Source: Paractinoplanes rishiriensis
GTDB taxonomy: Bacteria > Actinomycetota > Actinomycetes > Mycobacteriales > Micromonosporaceae
DNA: 64,000 bases
Assembly (NCBI RefSeq): GCF_016862375.1
Contig: NZ_BOMV01000012.1
Span: 1 to 64,000 of the forward strand
Direction: 5' to 3'
The notes below the pieces were generated by a model. It saw only the letters and a program-made list of their open reading frames with translations, made no database searches and was not told the origin of the DNA. This document shows positions 32,867 to 41,556 of this stretch, in pieces (position 1 is the stretch's first letter; each line of letters begins with the position of its first letter). The position numbers were made by a program, and so were the translations under genes.

Positions 32867-33727
32867 TTAGGCCAGCGCCTTTTCCAGCGCGTCGGCGGCC
32901 GGGCAGGCGACGTCCGGCACCACCCCGGTGCCCTCCCAGTTGCCGCCGCTGTGCGCGTCGATCACTTCCGCCTCGGGCAGCAACCCCAGCACCCGCCGCG
33001 ACAGATGCACCGGTACGACGTGATCGGCCGCCCCGCGCGTCGGCTCGCCCACCACGGTGACCCGCCCGCGCGCCGCCAGGTGGTAGGCCAGCGCCTCGGC
33101 CGACGAGTACGTCCGCGCGCTGACCAGCACCGTCACGTCGCCGGTGAACGCGCTGCCCGGCGGACGGTCGGCCGTCCACCACTGCCGGCGCCGGTCCCGG
33201 TAGATCACCTCGGAGAGCTGGGTGGCCCGGTCGCCGAGCAGCCATCCGGCCACGGCCGCCACGGTGCCCGGGTCGCCGCCGCCGTTGGCCCGCAGGTCGA
33301 GCACGAGCCGGCGGCTGCCCCGCGCCAGCGCCGCGGCGGCATCCAGGTATGGCCGGGCCGGGCCCACGGCGTCCAGGGTGTCGAGCGCGACCACGCAGGT
33401 GCCGTCCTCGAGCCGGCGCACCGCACCGACGCCGGCGCCCCGGGACCGCACCTCGTCCGGGTCGGGCGGCGGCCAGCCGGGCATCTCCACGTCGCTGCCG
33501 GTGCCGTCCGGGGCGAAGTGCAGTTCGAGGTGCTGGGAGTGCCGCTGGGCCAGCGCCTCGACGGCCCTGCACGCCGAGCCGTCGACCGGGGAGCCGTCCC
33601 CGGCGTACGCGGCCGTCAGTTCCGCGGTGAGCCGGTCGAGACGGCCGCCGGCCGGCATCAGCCGGCCGAGCCGGTCGGTCAGCCGGGCGGTGAGCTCACC
33701 GACCGTGCGCAGGTCCTCGATCGCCAT
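32867..33727 (-). CDS. S41 family peptidase-like protein
   Basis: 286 residues, without PDZ domain or signal sequence. The tail-specific-protease core is visible: VVALDTLD, LVLDLRANGGG, VLVSARTYSSAEALAYHL with the expected Ser nucleophile, and a C-terminal GTGVVPDV. ATG 33727 has no ribosome site, and TAATCT seven bases upstream would give a leaderless messenger. It converges with the EAL-HDOD gene with one base between stops. Confidence 0.8.
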   Translation of the reverse strand: MAIEDLRTVGELTARLTDRLGRLMPAGGRLDRLTAELTAAYAGDGSPVDGSACRAVEALAQRHSQHLELHFAPDGTGSDVEMPGWPPPDPDEVRSRGAGVGAVRRLEDGTCVVALDTLDAVGPARPYLDAAAALARGSRRLVLDLRANGGGDPGTVAAVAGWLLGDRATQLSEVIYRDRRRQWWTADRPPGSAFTGDVTVLVSARTYSSAEALAYHLAARGRVTVVGEPTRGAADHVVPVHLSRRVLGLLPEAEVIDAHSGGNWEGTGVVPDVACPAADALEKALA

Positions 33728-33838
33728 GGTCCCGAGATTAGGGCGCAGCGCGCCCACCGCGTCCGATTCAGCTTCTGCTGACCGCAGAAAGGCCGCCGGC
33801 CGCAGCGACGGCCGCTGACGGCAGAGCGGCCGCGGCCG

Positions 33839-35653
33839 TTACGCCGCCGCGCGGCGGGACTGCTTGTTGCGGTACATCTCGGCGTCCGCGTCGCGCAGCA
33901 TCCGGTCGGCGTCGGCGGGGGTGCCGACCGCGATCCCGATGCTCGCGCCCACCGACACCACCGCGCCGGTCACCGGGATCGGCTCGGCCACCGCCGCGGC
34001 CAGCACGCCGGCCAGGACCGTGGCGGCCGCCTGGTCGGCGCCCGGCAGCAGCACCGCGAATTCGTCGCCGCCGAGCCGCGCCACCGTGCCGGCGTCACCC
34101 AGCAGCGCGGTGACCCGCTGGGCCACGGCGATCAGCACCTGGTCGCCGGCGTGGTGCCCGTGCTCGTCGTTGACCTGCTTGAACCCGTCCAGGTCGACGA
34201 GCAGGACGCCGAGCCGGGTGTGCGGGACCGCCTCGCGCACCCGCTGCTGGAGCAGCGCGCGGTTGGCCAGTCCGGTGAGCGCGTCGTGGGTCGCCTGGTG
34301 CCGCAACTCGTCCTGGAGGCGGCGGGACTCGGTGATGTCCCGGCCGTTCCAGACGATGCCGGCGATGCTGGAGTTGCCGCGCAGGTCGGTGCCGACCACG
34401 TGCAGCCAGCGGTAGGAGCCGTCGGTGTGCCGCAGCCGCACCTCGGCGTCGGCGTGCGTGCCCGGAGCGGCCGCGAGCCGGGCCAGCAGGTCCAGGATGA
34501 CCGGCATGTCGGCCGGGTGCGCCCACTCGCCGATCGGCACTCCGGCGAGGTCGGCGCCGAGCACCCGGGAGGCGGCCGGGCTGGCGTAGCCCACGGTGCC
34601 GTCGTCGCGGGTCACCACGGTCAGGTCCCAGGCGTGCTGCACCAGCGCGCTGAACCACTCCTTCTGGTCGCTGAGCTGCACGACCAGGCGCTCGTTGTCG
34701 TGGAACGCGACCATCTGGCGGACCAGGACCAGCGCGGTGCTGAGCACCACGCCGGCCGTGACGCCCCAGATCGACAGGCCCAGGTTGCCGCCGATCAGGG
34801 CGACGACCAGCAGCATCTGGGTGGCGGCCACCGCCACGTACGGCAATTTGCTGAAACCCCGGCGCTCGGCGGTCTCGCGACGCCCGCCGAGACGGCGGAT
34901 CTGCACCTCCTGGATCCGCAGGCTCATCGGGATCAGCAGGCACGGCAGCAACTGCGCGATCTGGAGGATGCCGGGGTCGGGCCGGGCGGTGAGCGCGGTC
35001 ATCACCGGCGCGCCGATCGCGGTGCCGGCCACGCCCAGCGCGCCGATCATCCCGGCCAGGCGGGTAAAGGGCGCGGTCGGGCTGAAGATGAGCTTCACCA
35101 GGCCGAACGTCACCAGCATCATCGAGATTGCGGTGGCGGTGGCGGCCAGCCGGTCGGCGGCCTTGCCGCCGGAGAGCTCGCCGGCGAGCAGGAAGTACCA
35201 GAGGAAGGCGGCGACCGCGGTGAGGACCGTGCTGGCGTCGAGCCAGAGTCGCAGGCGCTGCCGGCCCGCGCCGCCGAGCGGGTGGCAGAGCATGGTGATC
35301 ACCACGGTGACCATGCCGGTGACCACGAACGCGGTCTGCACCGGGCTGATCACGCCGTGGTCCAGGCCGGTGAGCACCAGGGTGCTCTGGTAGACGTCGC
35401 CGATGCCGCTCAGGCTCATGCTGACCGCGGTCGCGAGCCAGAACCGCCGCGCGTGCCGGGTGGTCCCGGGGAGCCGGTAGAGGCGGACGGCGATCACCAC
35501 GGTGGTCGCGTCGATGGCGCTCTGCAGCAGCCAGCCGGAGGCCGGTCCGGCGCCGGCCGGGGCGAGCAGGAACCAGGGCGCCATCAGGAGGCCGGCCAAG
35601 CCCAGAACGAGCAGGACCGGGTCGGCGGGTGTGCGCACCCAGCGTGGCCGCAT
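33839..35653 (-). CDS. Membrane PAS-GGDEF diguanylate cyclase
   Basis: 604 residues: eight or nine membrane helices (to about 300), a PAS domain (about 320-440, QHAWDLTVVTRDDGTVGYAS) and a GGDEF domain with DLDGFKQVNDEHGHHAGD and RLGGDEFAVLL. The active site is intact, so it can make c-di-GMP. The inhibitory RxxD site nine residues before GGDEF is absent (G..G in its place), implying no product feedback. ATG 35653 is chosen for GGGGA four bases upstream; ATG 35674 is possible. Confidence 0.88.
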   Translation of the reverse strand: MRPRWVRTPADPVLLVLGLAGLLMAPWFLLAPAGAGPASGWLLQSAIDATTVVIAVRLYRLPGTTRHARRFWLATAVSMSLSGIGDVYQSTLVLTGLDHGVISPVQTAFVVTGMVTVVITMLCHPLGGAGRQRLRLWLDASTVLTAVAAFLWYFLLAGELSGGKAADRLAATATAISMMLVTFGLVKLIFSPTAPFTRLAGMIGALGVAGTAIGAPVMTALTARPDPGILQIAQLLPCLLIPMSLRIQEVQIRRLGGRRETAERRGFSKLPYVAVAATQMLLVVALIGGNLGLSIWGVTAGVVLSTALVLVRQMVAFHDNERLVVQLSDQKEWFSALVQHAWDLTVVTRDDGTVGYASPAASRVLGADLAGVPIGEWAHPADMPVILDLLARLAAAPGTHADAEVRLRHTDGSYRWLHVVGTDLRGNSSIAGIVWNGRDITESRRLQDELRHQATHDALTGLANRALLQQRVREAVPHTRLGVLLVDLDGFKQVNDEHGHHAGDQVLIAVAQRVTALLGDAGTVARLGGDEFAVLLPGADQAAATVLAGVLAAAVAEPIPVTGAVVSVGASIGIAVGTPADADRMLRDADAEMYRNKQSRRAAA

Positions 35654-35753
35654 GGTGTCCCCGTTCCTCGACATCCGTGCCAGTACACGCGGTTCCGGGT
35701 GCAGGACGGTTGCCGGCCGAGGGCTTGCCGGTGGCGACCCGTGCACCCGCCTC

Positions 35754-35781
35754 TCGACATTTCCTATCGGCTATATAGACT
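35754..35781 (+). promoter_or_regulatory. Leaderless promoter of the SsuABC-type operon
   Basis: TCGACA (35754-35759), 16-bp spacer and TAGACT (35776-35781). The ATG at 35789 is seven bases after the -10 and has no ribosome site, so transcription probably starts at or next to the A of the ATG. Confidence 0.5.
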
Positions 35782-35788
35782 CACTGCC

Positions 35789-36736
35789 ATGCGTCGTACC
35801 GTTGCCCTCATCGCCACCCTCACTCTCGCTGCCGGCATGCTCGCCGGCTGCGGGTCCGACGACGGGGACGCCGCCGCCGGACCCGGCCCACTCCGCATCG
35901 GCTACCAGCGCTTCGGTGGCCTCAGCCTGGTCAAGGCGCGCAACGACGCGCCCGGCGTGACCTGGTCGCTGTTCGAGAGCGGGCCGGCGCTCACCGAGGC
36001 GATCAAGGCCGGCGCCATCGACCTCGGCCAGACCGGAGAGGCGCCGCCGATCTTCGCGGCCGCGGCGAAGACGCCGTTCGTGATCGCCGCGACCAGCGAG
36101 CCGGTGCCGCAGGCCGAGGCCGTCCTGGTCAAGCAGTCGCGCGGGTTCAAGACCTTCGCCGACCTCAAGGGCAAGACCATCGCGCTCAACAAGGGCTCGA
36201 ACGTCAACTGGCTGCTGATCAAACTGCTCGAAAAGCACAACCTGACCCTGAACGACGTGAACGTGAAATACCTCAAGCCGGCCGAGGGGCGTCCCGCGTT
36301 CGACAACGACCAGGTCGACGCGTGGATCATCTGGGATCCGTACTTCGCCCTGGCCGAACAGCCCGGCGTCCAGGTGCTCGCCGACGCCACCGGTGTGGCC
36401 AACAATCGCGAGTACGTCCTGGTGGCCAAGGACTCCGCGGAGAGCAAGACCCAGCAGATCAAAGACTTCCTTGCCACGTACGAGAAAACGACCGCCTGGG
36501 GCATCGCCAACCCGGACGAGCGTGCGAAGGTCCTCGCGCCCGAGCTCAAGATCGACGAAGCGACCACGAAGCGGGCCCTGGCCCGCGCCGCGAAGCCGCT
36601 GACCCCGCTCACCCCGGAGATCGGCACCGAACTGCAGGCGATCGCGGACGGCTTCACCGAGCTCAAGCTGATCCCCGGCAGCATCGACGTGAAGTCGCTG
36701 ATCGATCCGCGCTTCTCCGGCACGGCAGCACAATGA
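35789..36736 (+). CDS. SsuA/NMT1-type ABC transporter substrate-binding lipoprotein
   Basis: 315 residues with signal sequence and lipobox (MLAGC). The fold is that of aliphatic sulfonate/nitrate/taurine binding proteins: IGYQRFGGL, GAIDLGQTGEAPPIFA, LKGKTIALNKGSNVNWLL and DAWIIWDPYF. It overlaps the permease gene as ATGA. With the next two genes it forms an SsuABC-like importer, probably for a sulfonate. The flavoprotein gene downstream is not an SsuD monooxygenase, so sulfonate use is plausible but unproven. Confidence 0.87.
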   Translation: MRRTVALIATLTLAAGMLAGCGSDDGDAAAGPGPLRIGYQRFGGLSLVKARNDAPGVTWSLFESGPALTEAIKAGAIDLGQTGEAPPIFAAAAKTPFVIAATSEPVPQAEAVLVKQSRGFKTFADLKGKTIALNKGSNVNWLLIKLLEKHNLTLNDVNVKYLKPAEGRPAFDNDQVDAWIIWDPYFALAEQPGVQVLADATGVANNREYVLVAKDSAESKTQQIKDFLATYEKTTAWGIANPDERAKVLAPELKIDEATTKRALARAAKPLTPLTPEIGTELQAIADGFTELKLIPGSIDVKSLIDPRFSGTAAQ

Positions 36737-37560
36737 CCGTCACCGAGGCGCCACCCGCCGCGGTCGCCAATGCCGCGCCGGTCGCCCCGGCCCGCGCGAA
36801 ACGCCGCCTGCGCTGGCAGCGTGCGGTCAGCCCGCTGGCCATCCTGCTGGTGTGGGAGGTCACCGCGCGGGCCGGGCTGATCCCGCCGGAGAAACTGCCC
36901 GCGCCCAGCGAGGTGCTGCGGACCGGCTGGCGGCTCGCCGCCGACGGCACCCTCGCCGACCACCTGTTCACCTCGCTGAGCCGGGCCGCGGCCGGCCTGC
37001 TGATCGGCGGCGTCCTGGCACTCCTGCTGGGCGCCACCGCCGGCCTGCTGCGGCTCGGCGACGACGCCATCGACCCGCCGGTGCAGATGGCCCGCATGCT
37101 GCCGCACCTCGCGCTGGTCCCGCTCCTGATCATCTGGGTGGGCATCGGCGAGTCCATGAAGATCACGCTGGTCTCGCTGGGCGTCTTCTTCCCGCTCTAC
37201 TTCAACGTGTACGCGGGCATCCGCGACATCGACGAGCGGCTGGTCGAGGCCGCGCGCACCTGCGGGCTGGGCACCTGGCAGCGGATCCGGCACGTGGTGC
37301 TGCCCGGGGCGATGCCGGCCCTGTTCCTGGGGTTGCGGCTGGCCATCGGCGCGGCCTGGCTCAGCCTCGTGGTGGGCGAGCAGACCAACACTCAGAACGG
37401 CATCGGGTTCCTGATGATGGAGGCCCGCGAGTTCAGCCAGACCGACGTGGTGGTGCTCGGCCTGTTCGTGTACGCGGCCCTCGGGCTGCTCTCGGACGTG
37501 CTGCTGCGCACCCTGGAGAAGCGGGTGCTCGGGTGGCGCCGCGGATTGCAGGCGACATGA
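36733..37560 (+). CDS. SsuC-type ABC transporter permease
   Basis: 275 residues with six hydrophobic segments and the coupling loop EAARTCGLGTWQRIRHVVLPGAMP in family position (EAA motif). Overlaps both neighbours as ATGA, so all three subunits are translationally coupled. It forms the membrane path of the sulfonate/nitrate/taurine-type importer. Confidence 0.9.
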   Translation: MTVTEAPPAAVANAAPVAPARAKRRLRWQRAVSPLAILLVWEVTARAGLIPPEKLPAPSEVLRTGWRLAADGTLADHLFTSLSRAAAGLLIGGVLALLLGATAGLLRLGDDAIDPPVQMARMLPHLALVPLLIIWVGIGESMKITLVSLGVFFPLYFNVYAGIRDIDERLVEAARTCGLGTWQRIRHVVLPGAMPALFLGLRLAIGAAWLSLVVGEQTNTQNGIGFLMMEAREFSQTDVVVLGLFVYAALGLLSDVLLRTLEKRVLGWRRGLQAT

Positions 37561-38276
37561 CGGCGGTGGTCCAGGCCCGCGGGGTGCGCCGGGCGTTCGG
37601 GCCGGTGACGGTCCTCGACGGCGTCGACCTGACCATCGCGTCGGGCGAGGTGGTCGCGCTGCTCGGTGGCTCGGGATCGGGCAAAAGTACGCTGCTGCGC
37701 ATCCTGGCCGGGCTCGACCCGGCCGCGACGGGCGAGTTCACCGTCCCGCGCCGGCACGCGGTGGTCTTCCAGGAGCACCGGCTGCTGCCCTGGAAGCGGG
37801 TCATCGACAATGTCGCGCTCGGCGTGCCCGGCGACCGGTCGAAGTGCACGGATGCGCTGGCCGAGGTGGGTTTGGCGGACCGCGCCCGGGCCTGGCCAGC
37901 CGAAATGTCCGGCGGTCAGGCGCAGCGGGTTGCGTTCGCCCGGGCGCTGGCTCGCGACCCGTCCGTCCTGCTCCTCGACGAACCGTTCGGTGCCCTGGAC
38001 GCGCTGACCCGCCTGCGCATGCAGCAACTGTTCGGCCGCCTGAGGTCCGCGCACGGCTTCGCGGCGCTGCTGGTCACGCACGACGTGGACGAGGCGCTGC
38101 TGCTGGCCGACCGCGCGTTGGTGCTGGCCGACGGCCGGATAGCGGCGGATCTGGTGGTGCCGCTCGACCACCCCCGGGCCCCCGACGACCCCGGCTTCGG
38201 TGAGCTGCGGCGCCGGTTGCTCGACCTGTTGGGCGTACCACTTGCCAGTTTTGGGGGTGCACATACGGGTACCTAA
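37557..38276 (+). CDS. SsuB-type ABC transporter ATP-binding protein
   Basis: 239 residues. Walker A GGSGSGKST, Q-loop FQEHRLLPWK, signature MSGGQAQRVAFARAL and Walker B LLLDEPFGALD are complete. The Q-loop RLLPW wording is typical of the nitrate/sulfonate/taurine subfamily. Last gene of the transporter operon. Confidence 0.92.
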   Translation: MTAVVQARGVRRAFGPVTVLDGVDLTIASGEVVALLGGSGSGKSTLLRILAGLDPAATGEFTVPRRHAVVFQEHRLLPWKRVIDNVALGVPGDRSKCTDALAEVGLADRARAWPAEMSGGQAQRVAFARALARDPSVLLLDEPFGALDALTRLRMQQLFGRLRSAHGFAALLVTHDVDEALLLADRALVLADGRIAADLVVPLDHPRAPDDPGFGELRRRLLDLLGVPLASFGGAHTGT

Positions 38277-38311
38277 TTGTTTGCTGCGTCAAGCTATCGA
38301 AGGGAATCGCC

Positions 38312-38923
38312 ATGGCACAGGTCAAGCTAGCCGTCATCTACTACTCGTCCACCGGCACGGTGCACGGGATGGCGGGGCGGCTCGCCCAGGCCGGCGAGAA
38401 GGCCGGAGCCGAGGTGCGGCTGCGCCAGGTGGCGGAACTGGCGCCGCCGGAGGCCATCGCCGCGAACGCCGGGTGGAGCCAGCACTTCGACGCCACCCGC
38501 AACGAGCCCAGGGCCACGCCCGACGACATCGTGTGGGCGGACGCGGTGCTGTTCGGGACGCCCACCCGCTACGGCAACGTGGCGAGCCAGCTGAAGCAGT
38601 TCATCGACACGCTGGGCCCGCAGTGGTCGAAGGGCCTGCTGGCCGACAAGGCCTACGCCGGCTTCACCGCGTCGATGACCGAACACGGCGGCCAGGAGTC
38701 GACGCTGCTGGCCCTGTACAACACGATCTACCACTGGGGCGGCGTGGTGGTGGCCCCCGGCTACACCGACCAGCTGAAGTTCGTGGACGGCAACCCGTAC
38801 GGCGTCTCCCACGTAACCGGCGGCAACAACGACACCCCACTGGGCGACGCCCAGTTGGCCGCCCTCGACCACCTGGCCGAGCGAATCGTGAAGATCGCCG
38901 CCAAACTCTCACGGGTCGAGTAA
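38312..38923 (+). CDS. WrbA-like NAD(P)H:quinone oxidoreductase (flavodoxin fold)
   Basis: 203 residues. The FMN phosphate loop YYSSTGTVHGMA, the TPTRYGNVASQLKQF segment and the aromatic FTASMTEHGGQE region match type IV quinone reductases, which do two-electron quinone reduction with FMN. GAAGGGA precedes the ATG. It starts 35 bases after the ABC operon and may be co-transcribed. Confidence 0.9.
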   Translation: MAQVKLAVIYYSSTGTVHGMAGRLAQAGEKAGAEVRLRQVAELAPPEAIAANAGWSQHFDATRNEPRATPDDIVWADAVLFGTPTRYGNVASQLKQFIDTLGPQWSKGLLADKAYAGFTASMTEHGGQESTLLALYNTIYHWGGVVVAPGYTDQLKFVDGNPYGVSHVTGGNNDTPLGDAQLAALDHLAERIVKIAAKLSRVE

Positions 38924-39029
38924 CCCGGCGAGACGCACCAGCGCGGCGGCCACAGCTCGACATCCTCAAGTTGAAGCCGCCCGCTGGTGACATGCAGCAA
39001 TTCCCGTCGGTCGGACCCACCTGGACTGT

Positions 39030-39061
39030 CTGGTCCCGCCGTCGTTCTGGTCCCGCCGTCG
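39030..39061. repeat. Short direct repeat in a 222-bp intergenic region
   Basis: CTGGTCCCGCCGTCG occurs at 39030-39044 and again at 39047-39061. The rest of the gap 38924-39145, between converging genes, shows no gene. The repeat could be slippage or a binding site. Confidence 0.4.
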
Positions 39062-39145
39062 CTGCCCGGCCGAGCCACGACGGAAGCGAGCAGGAGGAGG
39101 CTGCCAAACCGCCCGGACCGTCGCAACCCTGTCCCGGGCCGCGGG

Positions 39146-40225
39146 TCAGCGGGGGAGCGGCGGCTCGCCGGCGCTCAGCTGGTCGCCCATCCAGTCGGCG
39201 ATCATCGGGCGGGCCCTGGACGGAAGGTTGGAGACGCCGTGGTTGCCCTCGGGGAAGCACACGAACGTGCCCTTCGGTGACTCCTCGGCCTGACGCTGGG
39301 TCTGCTGCCACGGGATCAGCCGGTCCAGGCGGCCGGTCACGTACAGGGCCGGCACGCTGATCCGCTGGCACTGGCCGGCCAGGTCGAGGGTGAGGGCCAG
39401 GCGGCGGCCCTCCTCGTCGTCGCGGGCGCCGGACTTGACCACGAAGGTCTGCCTGGTCATCGGCGGCAGGTCGTCCCACATGTCGCCGAAGCAGAAGGGC
39501 CCGCTGATGCCGGCCACCGCGACGATGCGCGGCTCGTGGGCGGCCACCCGGGGCGCGTAGTAGCCGCCCAGGCTCACCCCGACCGCCCCGATCCGCTCGT
39601 GGTCGAGGTCGGCACGGCTGCCCAGCAGGTCGAGCAGTGCCCGGACGGCAACCTCGTAGTCGTGGCGGATCGGCAGTACCAGGCCGGTTTCACCCTGCCC
39701 GGGGCCGTCCAGCGCCACGGTGGCCATGCCGCGGTCCAGGAACGACTGCTCGAAGTAGAAGAACTCCTCCTTCGTCGAGTCCAGGCCCGGGATCAGCACC
39801 ACATAGGGCGGCAGGTCGATGCCGGGCGGCCGCCGCAGATTTGCGTACGCCAGGCCCTCCGGTAGCGGGACCTCGAGCCGCTGCGCCGACGGGTCGAGGC
39901 GGGCCAGCGCGGTCCGCGTCTCCTCCACCGAGCGACGGGTCGCCTCGGCAGCCAGGTCGAGGTCGACCATCCAGACGAACTTGCCGAAGTGCCGGTTGAC
40001 CGACGCGCGTCGCCAGGCCTGCCCGGCGGTGAGGTGGTGACCGGTGGCGTCAGCCTCCCGGGCGAACTCGGCCTGCTCGTCCGCGGTCCGGTTCCACTGC
40101 GGAAGCCAGTCCGCCCAGGTCTCGGTGCGCGCGATGGTCACCGTCATGTCGTTGTAGTCGACCCCGTTCTGGATCAGCCGGGGCGCCCAGTGGGCGAGCG
40201 CGGTTTCGATGGCGGCGTCGGGCAT
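39146..40225 (-). CDS. Alpha/beta hydrolase, dihydroxypseudooxynicotine-hydrolase/FrsA-like
   Basis: 359 residues with a helical N-terminal cap (about 1-120) followed by the hydrolase core: PGLDSTKEEF, nucleophile Ser in GVSLGGYYA, acid Asp in TGRLDRLIP and His in EGNHGVS. The architecture resembles C-C-bond hydrolases such as 2,6-dihydroxypseudooxynicotine hydrolase of nicotine catabolism. It is the last gene of an operon with E1 and E2 subunits, 13 bases after E2, and has GGAGG before its ATG. A cleavage that releases a keto acid for the E1-E2 complex would make sense; the substrate is unknown. Confidence 0.75.
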   Translation of the reverse strand: MPDAAIETALAHWAPRLIQNGVDYNDMTVTIARTETWADWLPQWNRTADEQAEFAREADATGHHLTAGQAWRRASVNRHFGKFVWMVDLDLAAEATRRSVEETRTALARLDPSAQRLEVPLPEGLAYANLRRPPGIDLPPYVVLIPGLDSTKEEFFYFEQSFLDRGMATVALDGPGQGETGLVLPIRHDYEVAVRALLDLLGSRADLDHERIGAVGVSLGGYYAPRVAAHEPRIVAVAGISGPFCFGDMWDDLPPMTRQTFVVKSGARDDEEGRRLALTLDLAGQCQRISVPALYVTGRLDRLIPWQQTQRQAEESPKGTFVCFPEGNHGVSNLPSRARPMIADWMGDQLSAGEPPLPR

Positions 40226-40238
40226 GGTCGGTCCTCCA

Positions 40239-41555
40239 TCAGGCCAGGATGCGAACGGGTGTCTCGAGCAGGCCCAGGAAGTGGGCCATCCAGCGGGCGG
40301 CGAGCGCGCCGTCGACTGGCCGGTGATCGATCGACAGGGTCACCCGCAGCACGGTGGCCACGGCCAGCTGTCCGTCGATCACGACGGCCTCCTGCCGGGC
40401 GGCGCCCACGGCCAGGATCGCGGCCTGCGGCGGGTTGATCACCGCGGTGAACTCCTCGGTGCCGAAGACGCCGAGGTTCGTCACGGTCAGCGTCCCGCCC
40501 TCCAACTCGTCCTGTCGGAGCCGCCCGTCGCGGGCCCGGGCCACCAGGTCGGCGCTCGTCCGGGCGAGGGCGCTGACGGTCATCTCCGAGGCCCGGCGGA
40601 CCACCGGCGTGACCAGGCCCTTGTCGGTGGCGACCGCGACCGAGACGTCGACATCGCGGAACCGGTGCAGGGCGTCGGCGGTCCACACGACGTTCATGTC
40701 GGGCACCGCCACGTGTGTGCGGGCGGCGGCCGCGACGATCAGGTCATTCAACGAGATCTTGACGTCGGTGGCCTCGTTGAGCTGCGCGCGAAGGGCAAGC
40801 AGCGCATCCACCCGCGCACTCCCGCGGATCGTGAAGACCGGCGTCTCCCGCGCGCTCTCCGCCAGCCGGGTGGCGATCGCCCGCCGCATCCGCGAGTGCG
40901 GCACCACCTCGTAACCGGACTCGCCGGCGACCCTCGCGGTCTCGGCCGGTGCGGGCGACGCTGCCGGTGCGGGCGACGCTGCCGGTGCGGGCAGCGGCTG
41001 GCCGGGCGCCTCGATCGGGACGGCGGAGCGTTCGCTCAATGCCCGTCGGACGTCGTCGCGGACGATCCGGCCGTTGGGGCCGGTGCCGCTGAGGTCCTCG
41101 ACGCGCAGACCGTTTTCCCGGGCCAGCCGCCGGGCCAGCGGACTCGCGAAGATCCGCGCCCCCGACAGGCCCGATTCGGCAGGTGTTGCGGTGGACGAGC
41201 CCGCGAGAAGATCCGGGACATCCTCCGCCGCGGCGGAGCTGTCTGCCGAGCCGGCCGGGGTTTCGTCAGCGCCGAGCAGGAGGGCAACCAGGCCGTCGAC
41301 GTCGTCGATGACCTCGCCCGGTGCGGCCAGCACGGCCATCGGGGTGCCCACCGACACCGCCTTGCCGGGCTCGACCAGGAAGCGGACCAGCACCCCGTCG
41401 GACTCGGCCGGCACGTCCACGACTGCCTTGTCGGTCTCGACCGTGGCGATCGGGTCGCCGGCCGCGAAGGCCGCACTCTCGGCGACGGGCCACTCGTTCA
41501 GGACCGCCTCCACCATGTTCGCGGAGATCTCCGGCATCCTCAGCAGGCTCGCCAT
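40239..41555 (-). CDS. Dihydrolipoamide acyltransferase E2 of a 2-oxoacid dehydrogenase complex
   Basis: 438 residues: one lipoyl domain with the lipoylated Lys in ETDKAVVDV (K43), a Pro/Ala linker, a peripheral-subunit-binding domain (about 130-172, FASPLARRLARENG), a second Ala-Pro linker containing an 18-bp tandem repeat, and the acyltransferase core ending with the active-site DHRPVDGA (family DHRxxDG). The ATG lies one base after the E1 stop. No E3 lipoamide dehydrogenase is encoded here, so a housekeeping E3 would be shared. Confidence 0.9.
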   Translation of the reverse strand: MASLLRMPEISANMVEAVLNEWPVAESAAFAAGDPIATVETDKAVVDVPAESDGVLVRFLVEPGKAVSVGTPMAVLAAPGEVIDDVDGLVALLLGADETPAGSADSSAAAEDVPDLLAGSSTATPAESGLSGARIFASPLARRLARENGLRVEDLSGTGPNGRIVRDDVRRALSERSAVPIEAPGQPLPAPAASPAPAASPAPAETARVAGESGYEVVPHSRMRRAIATRLAESARETPVFTIRGSARVDALLALRAQLNEATDVKISLNDLIVAAAARTHVAVPDMNVVWTADALHRFRDVDVSVAVATDKGLVTPVVRRASEMTVSALARTSADLVARARDGRLRQDELEGGTLTVTNLGVFGTEEFTAVINPPQAAILAVGAARQEAVVIDGQLAVATVLRVTLSIDHRPVDGALAARWMAHFLGLLETPVRILA

Positions 41556-41556
41556 C

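Noticed and set aside
34151..35788. N-terminal extension of the SsuA-type gene into the GGDEF region
   Set aside because: The frame is open far upstream, but the signal peptide and lipobox start at 35789 and a promoter lies directly before it. The upstream part is antisense to the GGDEF gene.
40921..41000. Tandem repeat in the E2 gene as a mobile or CRISPR-like element
   Set aside because: The 18-bp repeat is in frame and encodes the flexible Ala-Pro-Ser linker between E2 domains, a normal feature.
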